Under the pieces are notes generated by a model. It had not been told where the DNA came from, did no database searches, and was given only the letters and a program-made list of their open reading frames with translations. Shown in pieces: positions 6,810 to 15,371 of a stretch of 21,764 nt of DNA. A program made the position numbers and the translations under genes. The stretch spans positions 1-21,764 of the forward strand of contig CALDIA010000134.1 of assembly GCA_937901455.1 (NCBI GenBank). The letters are read 5' to 3'. The first letter of the stretch is position 1, and the number at the start of each line of letters is the position of its first letter. The stretch is from an uncultured Bacteroidales bacterium. Lineage in GTDB: Bacteria; Bacteroidota; Bacteroidia; Bacteroidales; WCHB1-69.

Positions 6810-8102
6810 TCAACGATTCATCAACTGCTCGATCTCTTCCACTTCCACGGGTGTGCCGTCGAAGAGGTCCACGGGATTCTCGCCCACCACGACATCGGTC
6901 TCGATGCGCACGCCGATGCCCTCCTCAGCGATGTATATGCCAGGCTCGCAGCTGAGTACGTTGCCGGCCTCAAATACCCAGTCGCGTTGCCCCACGTCAT
7001 GCACGTCCAAGCCGATGAAGTGGCTGGTGTTGTGCATGTAGTATTTCTTGAAACAGGGCATGGCAGGGTCCTGGTTGCGCACATCCGCTTCGGTGTATAA
7101 CCCCAACTTAATCAACTCCTCATCCATCCGTTTGAAAACGAAGTCGTTGATTTTGTGGATGGTCATGCCTGGCTTGAACATTGGGATGGTTTCTTTATAG
7201 ATGGATAACACAGCCTCATAGACTTGTCGTTGGCGAGGGGTGAACTTGCCATTTACGGGTACTGTGCGGGAGCAGTCGCCGGCGTAGTTGGCGTACTCGG
7301 CTCCGAAGTCCAGCAGCAACAGATCGCCATCGTGCATTTGCTTGTCGTTTTTCACATAATGGAGGATGCAGGTGTCGGGGCCGGCGGCGATGATGGGGGC
7401 GAAAGAGTGTCCCGAGGCGCCATTTCGGAGCATTTCGCAGGTCATCTCTGCCTCAATCTCATACTCGAATTTGCCTGGGGAAATGGCGGTGAGTGCACGC
7501 TCAAAGGCCTTGCGGGTAATCTGGCAGGCGTGGCGCAGGGCTTCCAACTCCTCCGATTGCTTGCGGCAACGCAGCGGGTAGAGCAAAGGGGCTAACCGGC
7601 GGAAGTCGTGCAACGGGTAGTCAGCCTTGAGTTGCTTGGCAAAACGCACCTCCTGGGTAGGATAGTCGGGCTTGATGCGCGGATCCTCAGGAATGTGCAA
7701 ATATACATGCTGCGCGTGCATCATCAGGTCGTTGAGCACCCCCTCAAAGGAGTCGGTGAAGAGCACGGTCTTGATGCCCGAGAGCGCTGTGGCTTGCTCT
7801 TTGCTCAGCCGGTGGCCGAACCAGATGATCTTCTCCGGCGAAGGATTCTTGATAAACAAAATTTCCCGATAGTCGGGGTTGGAATGCCATGGCGCCAAGG
7901 TCAGGAAGGTCTCCTCCTGGTCAATGCCGCAAAGGTATAGCAAGTTGGAGTTTTGGCGGAACGGATGGGTGGTGTCGCCACAACGCGGGTATTCGTCGTT
8001 TGAGGTGAGCACAGCCACGGAGCCGGGCTCCAAAAGCGCTGTCAGCTGACGGCGGTTCTCTATGTAGAAATCTGATGATAATGGCTTGTATCGCATACAC
8101 AT
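6810..8102 (-). CDS. pepP: Xaa-Pro aminopeptidase (M24B family)
   Basis: 430 aa. It removes N-terminal residues that precede proline from peptides; a dinuclear metallopeptidase of the cytoplasm. The N-terminal AMP_N domain (SDFYIENRRQLTALL, with RQNSNLLYLCG) is followed by the pita-bread domain. The metal ligands are visible: the two Asp in LLDFGAEYANYAGDCSRT, His in HFIGLDVHDVG, Glu in CEPGIYI and Glu in GVRIETD. An upstream extension of 15 codons to 8147 is possible, but a perfect TATCTTTG promoter box lies inside it (8117-8124), so the start is ATG 8102, or ATG 8096 two codons on. It heads the apparent operon running to nqrF. Confidence 0.93.
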   Translation of the reverse strand: MCMRYKPLSSDFYIENRRQLTALLEPGSVAVLTSNDEYPRCGDTTHPFRQNSNLLYLCGIDQEETFLTLAPWHSNPDYREILFIKNPSPEKIIWFGHRLSKEQATALSGIKTVLFTDSFEGVLNDLMMHAQHVYLHIPEDPRIKPDYPTQEVRFAKQLKADYPLHDFRRLAPLLYPLRCRKQSEELEALRHACQITRKAFERALTAISPGKFEYEIEAEMTCEMLRNGASGHSFAPIIAAGPDTCILHYVKNDKQMHDGDLLLLDFGAEYANYAGDCSRTVPVNGKFTPRQRQVYEAVLSIYKETIPMFKPGMTIHKINDFVFKRMDEELIKLGLYTEADVRNQDPAMPCFKKYYMHNTSHFIGLDVHDVGQRDWVFEAGNVLSCEPGIYIAEEGIGVRIETDVVVGENPVDLFDGTPVEVEEIEQLMNR

Positions 8103-8116
8103 GATTTTTAAAAGCG

Positions 8117-8124
8117 CAAAGATA
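8117..8124 (-). promoter_or_regulatory. -7 box TATCTTTG for the pepP operon
   Basis: On the - strand the sequence is TATCTTTG, preceded by an A/T run. It ends 14 bases before ATG 8102, giving a very short leader. It decides the start of the aminopeptidase and points away from the + strand box at 8204-8211. Confidence 0.75.
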
Positions 8125-8203
8125 ATTTTTTTTCGTATGCCGTGCATGGATTTTTATGTTACACACTTGTCACTTTCTTAATAGTTACATATTATGTTTT
8201 TTA

Positions 8204-8211
8204 TATCTTTG
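8204..8211 (+). promoter_or_regulatory. -7 box TATCTTTG for the large surface protein gene
   Basis: An exact -7 consensus 58 bases before ATG 8270. Together with 8117-8124 it makes a divergent intergenic promoter region of about 170 bp. No convincing -33 TTTG was found. Confidence 0.7.
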
Positions 8212-8269
8212 CATTTTTCTTTTTCTTTTGCTAAGAATTGGCATAAATAGATTTGTATAGTACGTGAAT

Positions 8270-11200
8270 ATGAAAGCGGAGCATATTAAGGGTAAACGGC
8301 TGTTTTGTTACGTCACTTGCATGATATTGGGGGCGTGCTTTTCATTGACGGTCCAACCGTTGAAAGCCATGAGCCTGGATTATATGGCACTGACCGCGCT
8401 GGATGGGCTGTGCACGTATGGATCATCAGGTCAGACGGCCGTCCTTCAACCGATGCCCTACTGCGACAATGCGGTGATGATGACGGTAACATTGGGCGAC
8501 ACCTCCACGCAAGTGATTGACACCGTGGTTTGCAACAGACTCTACTTCCATGGGGAAACCTATACCGTATCGGGTTTCTATGAGCAGCAGGTGCTCAACA
8601 ACGATGGCTATTATTACACATGTCAAATCAACTTGACGATCCACTACTCCGATACGACCCTGTTGGATACGAGTGTGTGCCAAACTGCCTTTCCGTTGCT
8701 GTGGCATGGGGTTACCTTCTCAGAACCTGCAACCAAGCCCTTGGTGCTGATGAATGATAACCAATGCGATAGCGTCCTGATGCTTACAGTGCATCTCTTT
8801 GACTCACATGAAATGTCAGTGCCAGTACAAGATCTCTTGGCCGGTGGCTCTGACACTATCCCCATAACGATTGTCAATGGACATGCTTCTGATTTTCTTT
8901 TTACAGTCTCTGGTACATGGTGCTCACTTTGGCATGACTCTCTGTTAATTGTGGCTCCTCCAGCGGATCTCTCCGATGATGCCATCATTGATTATTCTGT
9001 GTCGATGACAGATACTAATGGATGTGTGATGGGAACAGCTGGAACCTTCAATGTCTATGCGCACAGTCATAGCGATGTTTACGAGAATATTCAGTCAGAG
9101 GATTTGCCATACACGTGGAACGGCATCGTCTTTACCTCTCCTGGTGTTCATACTGCCCATTTCCAAACTATTCACGGTGCCGACAGTACAATCACCCTTC
9201 ACCTGTCGGTGGTGTATAACTACGATACAACCTTCTGCAATCCCGCGATGCCCCTGTTGTGGCATGACTTTACCTTCCAAGGGTCGGGTACGCTGATGTC
9301 AACCATCCCGATGGGGCCTGGCGCTGACAGTGTTGTGGTAGCCTCTGTACAAGTGGAGTTCGTGGAGGATACCATCCAATGGTTCACGGTCATGGAGGAT
9401 GATTTGCCGTTGATGTTGCATGGCCATAGCATAGATACTTCTGGAACTTACGCCTATCACTTCTTCAGTGCCCTTGGCTGTGAGCACACCCTTACCTTGC
9501 ATGTCACAGTTTTATATAATGTGCAAACAGTTGTGGATAGTTTGGTATGTCCAGAGACCATGCCTTTTGTATGGAATGGAAAGACTTTCACCGGGGCAGG
9601 TACGCAGACTGCCCATTTCATGGCAGCCAACGGGGCGGACAGCACCGTTGTGATGACTGTCACGCTGAGACCCTCCCCACAGGCTGTCATAAACGGGCCG
9701 CAATTGTTCTGTTCCGAAACGCCTGTGACGCTAACTGCCGATAGCGCCGATAGCTATGCTTGGAGTACCGGGGCCCATACACAAAGTGTTACTGTTTCAG
9801 AGGTGGGAACCTATTATCTGACGGTTACCAACCAATATGGATGCAGCGATAACACCAGCCATGAGGTGGCGGTAATGGACATCGACAGTGTGGTGGATAT
9901 TAGTAGCATAGAGCTTTGTGCCGGCAATAGTAGTGTGCTTTCGGTGGGTTACCACGACACTGCCACCGTGCAGATCAGTCACGGCGTGTCCACCTTGGCA
10001 GTGGCGGAAACCATCTTTCTGCCAGATGGGGTGCCGTGTAGCCCCTATGGATGCTCCTATCGCTCGCCCGTACTGTTCACAGACTTTACCCCTGGAAGTA
10101 CTATCCAGAGTGTGAATGACATTCTCTTCGTGCGACTGAATATTGAGCACTCTTATATTGGCGACCTCTATATCAACATTACTTGTCCGAATGGCCAAAA
10201 GGCGCATATTTTAAAATACGGTGGATCGGGTACCTCCGACTGCGATAACACCATTCCGGCGAATGCTATGGGCTGGCAAGGAGGTAACAATATGTCGCAG
10301 TCCACTTTTTTTGGCATTGCCAATGATAACGAGAATCCCTTTTCCTGGAATGCATGTAACTCGGATGCTTCAGGTAATGGACCTGGGGTAGGGTGGAACT
10401 ATTGCTGGTCTGACAATACCACCGCAGGCTATACCTATGCACCTGGTGCTGGAAGCCTGGTTTACCGTTACCCGAATGCCCATAACGGCAGGGTTGACTC
10501 CTCCAATGTGGCCGCTGGCCCCCGATTCTATCACCCCGACCAATCGTTCGCAAGCCTGATTGGTTGTCCCCTGAACGGTTCGTGGTATATTGAGGTGGTT
10601 GATGGATGGAGTATTGACAACGGTTATATCTTTGGATGGGAACTGGCCCTTGACCCATCACTGCTTCCAGCCACTTCCAATGAGATTACCGCGGCAACCG
10701 TGGACGGTCCGTGGGCACAGTCAACCACGGGGATGTCATACCAAATTACCCCTCCTGATACTTTGCCACACGACACGGTGGTGCACTATACGGTTCATCT
10801 GTACGATGATTACGGCTGCGGCTATGATACTATAGTGACGTTGACGGTTCATGCTTCTACCATGGCTACAATTGATACCGTGCTCTTGCAGAACAATCTG
10901 CCTTTGATAGTTAATGGTCAGCACTACAACACCCCCGGCCACTATACGCAACATCTGAGCAATCACAATGGTTGCGACAGTACCCTGTATATTGATGTGG
11001 ATGTGCTCTATAATGTGCAGACGAGCGTGGATACGGCGCTGTGTATGGCCAGCTTTCCTTTTACATGGAATGGCAAGACTTTTGTCAATGCGGGTACCCA
11101 AAATGCCCTCCTCGTCGCTTCCAATGGCGTGGACAGTACGGTGGTGATGACCGTCTCGGTATTGCCTGTCACATCCTCCACCATCCATGCTGCCGTGGTG

Positions 11201-12835
11201 GAGAACAACCTGCCTTACATGCTGAATGGCACACCTTATACACAGTCGGGTGCCTATACTCAGCATCTTACCAATGCGGCAGGCTGCGACAGTACTATCA
11301 CCTTGAATCTGACCGTCTATCCGAATGTGTCTGTCAACTTTGACACGACTGTCTGCGCAGATGATCTGCCGTTGGTGTGGCATGACCAGACCTTTACGGC
11401 GGCCGACACTAAGACGAATCAATTGACCACCATTCATGGGGCAGACAGCGTGGAGGTGTGCCATCTCTCTGTGGATTTCTTGACTGCCACTATCGGCAAT
11501 GCGACCGAGATTGTCTGCTATGGCGAATCTACTGGCGGCGCGGTGGCCACCGTGACGGGTGGGCAGGCCCCACTCAGTATCCAATGGACCAATGGGGCGG
11601 GGGAACTGGTGACTTCCAACTTGACACTGGCTAACCAACCGGCAGGCAACTATTCTTTTACAGTCGCCGATCAGGTGGGATGCGTGGTCACCAGGACTGT
11701 CACACTGAATACGCTGAATGGACCATTGGAGGCCGGAACCATCAGCTCGGATCAGGATATCTGCGATGATGGACAGCTGATGCCTTTTGAGGGGACCCCT
11801 GCCAGCGGAGGTGATGCCGGTCATTATGAGTGGCAATGGTCTATGAACGGAGCCGATTGGTCTGCTGCCCCCGGGACCAATAATGGCCAAAACTATACCT
11901 GTCCCGATGACGCCGTCCAAACTTTTGCACTCCGACGAGCTTGGATCTCCCAAACTTGCGGCACCGTGTATAGCAATACCGTGCAGACCGTCATTTGGAA
12001 CAGCTATCATGATACCATTGCAGATGTGGTCTGCCAGAATATCCCTTATGAGAATCATGGGTTCTTCATTCCCGCCGATGAAATCAGTGAACCGGGCAAT
12101 TATGTTTTCGAACAATTGCTGAGCACCGGGCATTGCGACAGCCTGATTGTACTTCAACTGACCGTGACCAAAGAATATACCCTGCATTATGAGGATGAAA
12201 TCTGTGAGGGAACCCCATACGTGAAGCATGGTTTTGCTATTGCGGCATCAGAAACTATTGGACACGATGCTCTGGACAGGACGCTGAATCTGCATACTGA
12301 CACTGGATGCGACAGTGTCCTGGAACTACATCTGACCATCATCGACACCTCCTTGCGGATTATATCCCTGACGGAGGATTTCTGCGACTTTCATACGGCT
12401 GAATTGCAAGCGGTGACCAATATGACGGATTACGTGTGGAATACTGGGGAACAAAGCTCGCAAATAACCGTCACAGAGACTGGAGTGTACAGTGTTACGG
12501 CCACACAGAGCGTCTGCGCTCGCACAGCAGAATACCGCGTGGAGGTCTGCACCTTGCAGCTTTATCTGCCCAATGCCATCACCCCTGGCAATGGCGATGG
12601 CTTGAATGATTACTTTTCAATCCCTGAAGAGAGTCAGCGACAGATGATGGACTTTGAGATTGCCGTGTACAACCGCTGGGGCGAGCTGGTCTTCTTCTCT
12701 GCCGACAAGTCGTTTCGTTGGAATGGCGAAGTGCGTGGGAAGATTTACCGCGACAATGTATATCACTATGTGATCAAGTGTACCAACTGGGATGGCCGGC
12801 CTTTCCTTTTCAGGGGGTCTCTGACAGTGCTGTAA
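8270..12835 (+). CDS. Large repeat surface protein with P-domain and C-terminal T9SS sorting domain
   Basis: 1,521 aa from ATG 8270 (a GTG two codons earlier is also open). The signal peptide covers about residues 12-34. The body carries some eleven copies of a roughly 45-residue module with the outline PxxWNGxxFxxxGTxxxxFxxxxGADSxxxxxVxV, alternating with a variant ending in GCDSTxxLxLTV. Residues about 545-800 look like a proprotein-convertase P-domain (SVNDILFVRLNIEHSYIGDL, later GWELALDP). An SprB-like repeat (IVCYGESTGGAVATVTGGQ) lies near 1080-1147, and Ig-like segments near 475-530 and 1370-1425. The end, from LPNAITPGNGDGLNDYF, with YNRWGELVF and WDGRPF, is the CHU_C or type B sorting domain (about 1430-1521) that directs export by the type IX secretion system. 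It is likely an adhesin or matrix protein; no protease domain is seen. Confidence 0.88.
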   Translation: MKAEHIKGKRLFCYVTCMILGACFSLTVQPLKAMSLDYMALTALDGLCTYGSSGQTAVLQPMPYCDNAVMMTVTLGDTSTQVIDTVVCNRLYFHGETYTVSGFYEQQVLNNDGYYYTCQINLTIHYSDTTLLDTSVCQTAFPLLWHGVTFSEPATKPLVLMNDNQCDSVLMLTVHLFDSHEMSVPVQDLLAGGSDTIPITIVNGHASDFLFTVSGTWCSLWHDSLLIVAPPADLSDDAIIDYSVSMTDTNGCVMGTAGTFNVYAHSHSDVYENIQSEDLPYTWNGIVFTSPGVHTAHFQTIHGADSTITLHLSVVYNYDTTFCNPAMPLLWHDFTFQGSGTLMSTIPMGPGADSVVVASVQVEFVEDTIQWFTVMEDDLPLMLHGHSIDTSGTYAYHFFSALGCEHTLTLHVTVLYNVQTVVDSLVCPETMPFVWNGKTFTGAGTQTAHFMAANGADSTVVMTVTLRPSPQAVINGPQLFCSETPVTLTADSADSYAWSTGAHTQSVTVSEVGTYYLTVTNQYGCSDNTSHEVAVMDIDSVVDISSIELCAGNSSVLSVGYHDTATVQISHGVSTLAVAETIFLPDGVPCSPYGCSYRSPVLFTDFTPGSTIQSVNDILFVRLNIEHSYIGDLYINITCPNGQKAHILKYGGSGTSDCDNTIPANAMGWQGGNNMSQSTFFGIANDNENPFSWNACNSDASGNGPGVGWNYCWSDNTTAGYTYAPGAGSLVYRYPNAHNGRVDSSNVAAGPRFYHPDQSFASLIGCPLNGSWYIEVVDGWSIDNGYIFGWELALDPSLLPATSNEITAATVDGPWAQSTTGMSYQITPPDTLPHDTVVHYTVHLYDDYGCGYDTIVTLTVHASTMATIDTVLLQNNLPLIVNGQHYNTPGHYTQHLSNHNGCDSTLYIDVDVLYNVQTSVDTALCMASFPFTWNGKTFVNAGTQNALLVASNGVDSTVVMTVSVLPVTSSTIHAAVVENNLPYMLNGTPYTQSGAYTQHLTNAAGCDSTITLNLTVYPNVSVNFDTTVCADDLPLVWHDQTFTAADTKTNQLTTIHGADSVEVCHLSVDFLTATIGNATEIVCYGESTGGAVATVTGGQAPLSIQWTNGAGELVTSNLTLANQPAGNYSFTVADQVGCVVTRTVTLNTLNGPLEAGTISSDQDICDDGQLMPFEGTPASGGDAGHYEWQWSMNGADWSAAPGTNNGQNYTCPDDAVQTFALRRAWISQTCGTVYSNTVQTVIWNSYHDTIADVVCQNIPYENHGFFIPADEISEPGNYVFEQLLSTGHCDSLIVLQLTVTKEYTLHYEDEICEGTPYVKHGFAIAASETIGHDALDRTLNLHTDTGCDSVLELHLTIIDTSLRIISLTEDFCDFHTAELQAVTNMTDYVWNTGEQSSQITVTETGVYSVTATQSVCARTAEYRVEVCTLQLYLPNAITPGNGDGLNDYFSIPEESQRQMMDFEIAVYNRWGELVFFSADKSFRWNGEVRGKIYRDNVYHYVIKCTNWDGRPFLFRGSLTVL

Positions 12836-12837
12836 GG

Positions 12838-13874
12838 TTAGGTGTTGCGTATGTCCATGGCATTACGCATGGCGTTGCCAATCAACATAAAGGAGAGTAC
12901 GAGCAGCATGATGGCAATGCCAGGGGCGATGGAGAGGTAAGCCTTGTGCAGCACAATATAAGCGTAATTTTCTTTCATCATCATACCCCAAGAAGGCATG
13001 GGAGGTTGCACGCCTAGGCCTAGGTGCCTGTGATGTTGGGCAGTATATGCTTGAAGATGATGCGTGCGCTGCTATATCCCAGTGCTTTGCCCGATTCGAC
13101 AAAGTCCTGCTCACGCAGGCTGATGACCTGTCCGCGCACCACGCGCGCAATGTCCACCCACATGGTCAGACCAATGGCGATGAAGATTTGCCAAAATCCT
13201 TTGCCCAATGCAAAGCTGATAGCGATGACCAGCAATAGGGTGGGAATAGACCATACTACGTTGATGATGAAGGTTAGCACATCGTCCACCTTGCCGCGGA
13301 AGTAGCCCGCAATGGCCCCCACCGTGATACCGATGACCAAAGCTATGAAGATGGAAAGAAACCCGACAGCTAAACTAACACGCGATCCAATCATTAACTG
13401 GCTGAGCACATCCCGGCCATATCGGTCGGTGCCTAATAGGAAACGACGGCTTACCACAGGCTTGGGGGCTAACGCTGACTTGGCATAGTGGACCGTGATT
13501 TGCTGCTCGAACAAGGTGGCTTCCACCGTGTCCCCTGAATCCTCATAGGCACTGATGGGCACACTGCGATACTGATCGGGCTGACCGAAGAGCATCCTGT
13601 AGAGGAATTTGTGCCTGACCACCTCCTGGGAATGCTTTACCTGCAACATGTCAACCTTGAAACCAGGACTCCGCAAGGCAATCTCCAGCTGCTGCCGGTT
13701 GCAATAGGGCGTCGGATCGGGAGTAATCAGATAGCCCAGGATGGAAACGATGATTACCAGAAGAATGAAGGCCAAAGACACCATCCCCTCGCGCTCCTTC
13801 TTGAAACGCTGCCAAGTCAATGCACTCAATGAGGTGGCCCTGTATTCTTTCGGTGTCTTCTTAAAAATATGCAT
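12838..13874 (-). pseudogene. Oligopeptide/dipeptide ABC transporter permease (OppC/DppC type), broken by an internal deletion
   Basis: The intact part (13874 to 13020) encodes the N-terminal membrane helix (MVSLAFILLVIIVSILGYLI), a long periplasmic insertion, LLGTDRYGRDVLSQLMIGSR, the permease helices and the ATPase-contact loop SLREQDFVESGKALG..IIFKHILPN. It then runs ITGT into TAG 13020-13022. In another frame, from 13023 down to TAA 12838-12840, the canonical C terminus resumes: LGLGVQPPMPSWGMMMKENY, ending NAMRNAMDIRNT. Homologues have about 22 residues between ITG and LGLGVQ. Here only two bases remain, so roughly 64 bp are missing and the frame is lost. The junction abuts the palindrome CCTAGGCCTAGG (13013-13024). 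No OppB, OppD, OppF or binding protein is nearby. It could be a real pseudogene or an assembly error. Confidence 0.85.
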
Positions 13875-13890
13875 TTCTGAAACGAGGGTG

Positions 13891-13898
13891 CAAAGATA
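13891..13898 (-). promoter_or_regulatory. -7 box TATCTTTG for the permease gene
   Basis: On the - strand an exact TATCTTTG ends 16 bases before ATG 13874. It forms an inverted repeat with the + strand box at 13911-13918, and the two promoters must overlap. Confidence 0.7.
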
Positions 13899-13910
13899 CT
13901 CATTTTTTTG

Positions 13911-13918
13911 TATCTTTG
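13911..13918 (+). promoter_or_regulatory. -7 box TATCTTTG for yebC
   Basis: An exact -7 consensus 98 bases before ATG 14017. The long leader contains a perfect 12-bp palindrome TGCTATATAGCA (13938-13949), flanked by CCG and CGG, that could form a small hairpin. Confidence 0.7.
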
Positions 13919-14016
13919 CCGCGCTGTTTCACCCGTATGCTATATAGCACGGATGACGATTGAAAAGCATTATATATATTGTAGGTTTAATAACGTAATA
14001 ATAGAATCATCACACT

Positions 14017-14745
14017 ATGGGAAGAGCATTTGAATACCGTAAAGCAAGAATTTTCAAACGTAATGCCTATCTTGCGCGTACCTTCACGCGTATCGGCAAG
14101 GAAATTACAATGGCTGCCAAGGCCGGTGGACCTGATCCCGATCAGAATTCAAAACTTCGCCTGCTTATACAAACCGCCCGGAATGAGAATATGCCGAAAG
14201 ACAATATCGATCGCGCCATCAAACGCGCTTTCGAAAAAGATCAGTCCGACTATAAAGAGATGGTGTACGAAGGCCGTGGACCTCATGGCATCGCCATCAT
14301 GATTGAGGCTGCCACCGACAACAACCAGCGTACGGTAGCTAACATCCGCAGCTATTTCAATAAGTACGGCGGCTCCCTCGGCACTTCCGGTATGCTCGAC
14401 TTTCTCTTCGACCACAAGAGCATCTTTACGGTGGCCCGCACCCCAGAAATCGACCTCGAGGAGTTTGAACTGAACATGATGGATTTTGACGCTGAAATCG
14501 ATGCCGATGACGAGGAAATTCTTGTGATGGCAGAGTTTCAGGCGTTTGGCCCTATCCAAAAATATCTTGAAGAAAACCATTTCGAAATTAAAAGCTTCAA
14601 GTTTGAACGCATCCCCAAGGAAATGAAAACCCTAAACGATGAACAACGCGCCGAGGTGAATCTGCTCCTTGATAAAATCAATGAAGATGAGGATGTGACG
14701 AATGTGTTCCACAACATGGTTGAACCTGAAGAACCCGCTGAATAA
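14017..14745 (+). CDS. yebC: YebC/PmpR family regulatory protein
   Basis: 242 aa, the usual length. The family's conserved N terminus is seen in its Bacteroidota form, MGRAFEYRKA, with FTRIGKEITMAAKAGGPDPD and NENMPKDNIDRAIKRAFEKD. The middle reads YEGRGPHGIAIMIEAATDN and NKYGGSLGTSGML. Members bind DNA or act on the ribosome; YebC proteins have been linked to transcription control and to translation of proline stretches. Which applies here cannot be told from sequence. The C terminus is acidic. It is first of a closely spaced + strand group with the pRiA4b ORF-3-like gene (29 bases on) and miaA. Confidence 0.94.
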   Translation: MGRAFEYRKARIFKRNAYLARTFTRIGKEITMAAKAGGPDPDQNSKLRLLIQTARNENMPKDNIDRAIKRAFEKDQSDYKEMVYEGRGPHGIAIMIEAATDNNQRTVANIRSYFNKYGGSLGTSGMLDFLFDHKSIFTVARTPEIDLEEFELNMMDFDAEIDADDEEILVMAEFQAFGPIQKYLEENHFEIKSFKFERIPKEMKTLNDEQRAEVNLLLDKINEDEDVTNVFHNMVEPEEPAE

Positions 14746-14774
14746 TCGAAACCAACAACCCTAAACCATTTCCT

Positions 14775-15371
14775 ATGTATATCTACAAGTTCAAAGTCTA
14801 TTACGACGAGGTGGAAGATTTTGTCAGAGATGTGGAATTGCTGGCAACTGATAATTTTGAGTCTTTTCATAACCTGCTATACCAATGTGTTGGCTTGAAG
14901 GGTAATGAGATGGCCTCTTTCTCTATCTGCGATCCTAAATGGAACAAACAGAAGGAGATAACCTTGGTGGATATGGGTGATGACGAGGAAGCAACAGATG
15001 TTGACGTGCCCGAATATGAGGACGATGACACCTTCGTGACTAAATCGAACCTGCCCCATTTTGTGATGCAAGACTCCTTGCTGAAGGACTTTATCACCGA
15101 TCCCCACCAACATATCATCTATGAGTATGACTTTATCGATCCGAAACTTTTCTACATTGAATTGCAAAAGGTAGTGAAATCGGATGAGGACCCTGCCCTG
15201 TTTCCGCGTTGTACCTATAAATCCAAGGAGATGCCGGTACAGGTGGTGAAGTCAGATTTGGTGGATGACGACAATTTCGACTTTGAGGACGAGGCTATGG
15301 ATGACGAGTTCAACGATGGTTACGATGAGGATGATTTCAGCGGACTGAATGAACTCGACCAGCTTGTGTAA
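14775..15371 (+). CDS. Acidic pRiA4b ORF-3-like (IS1096 TnpR-like) family protein
   Basis: 198 aa. It begins MYIYKFKVYYDEVEDFVRDV and contains FHNLLYQCVGL, MASFSICDPKWNKQKEI and YEYDFIDPKLFYIEL. This strand pattern resembles the plasmid pRiA4b ORF-3-like family, often annotated as IS1096 passenger TnpR family. Despite that name, proteins of this type are common chromosomal genes in Bacteroidota and show no resolvase motif. The C-terminal third is very rich in Asp and Glu (DDDNFDFEDEAMDDEFNDGY). It lies between yebC and miaA, overlapping the latter by 23 bases, so the three are probably co-transcribed. The molecular role is unknown. Confidence 0.8.
   Translation: MYIYKFKVYYDEVEDFVRDVELLATDNFESFHNLLYQCVGLKGNEMASFSICDPKWNKQKEITLVDMGDDEEATDVDVPEYEDDDTFVTKSNLPHFVMQDSLLKDFITDPHQHIIYEYDFIDPKLFYIELQKVVKSDEDPALFPRCTYKSKEMPVQVVKSDLVDDDNFDFEDEAMDDEFNDGYDEDDFSGLNELDQLV

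Noticed and set aside
10736..12229. 497-codon open frame on the - strand inside the large surface protein gene
   Set aside because: It is antisense to a continuous 1,521-residue protein with clear domains, has an odd His/Arg/Ile-rich composition, no recognised domain and no promoter box.
12863..13150. 95-codon open frame on the - strand across the permease break
   Set aside because: It is in neither of the two permease frames and has an Arg/Ala/Ser-rich shadow composition.
14775..15371. Reading the TnpR-like family name as evidence of a transposon
   Set aside because: The protein lacks any recombinase motif and sits in a housekeeping cluster between yebC and miaA; no insertion sequence ends were seen.
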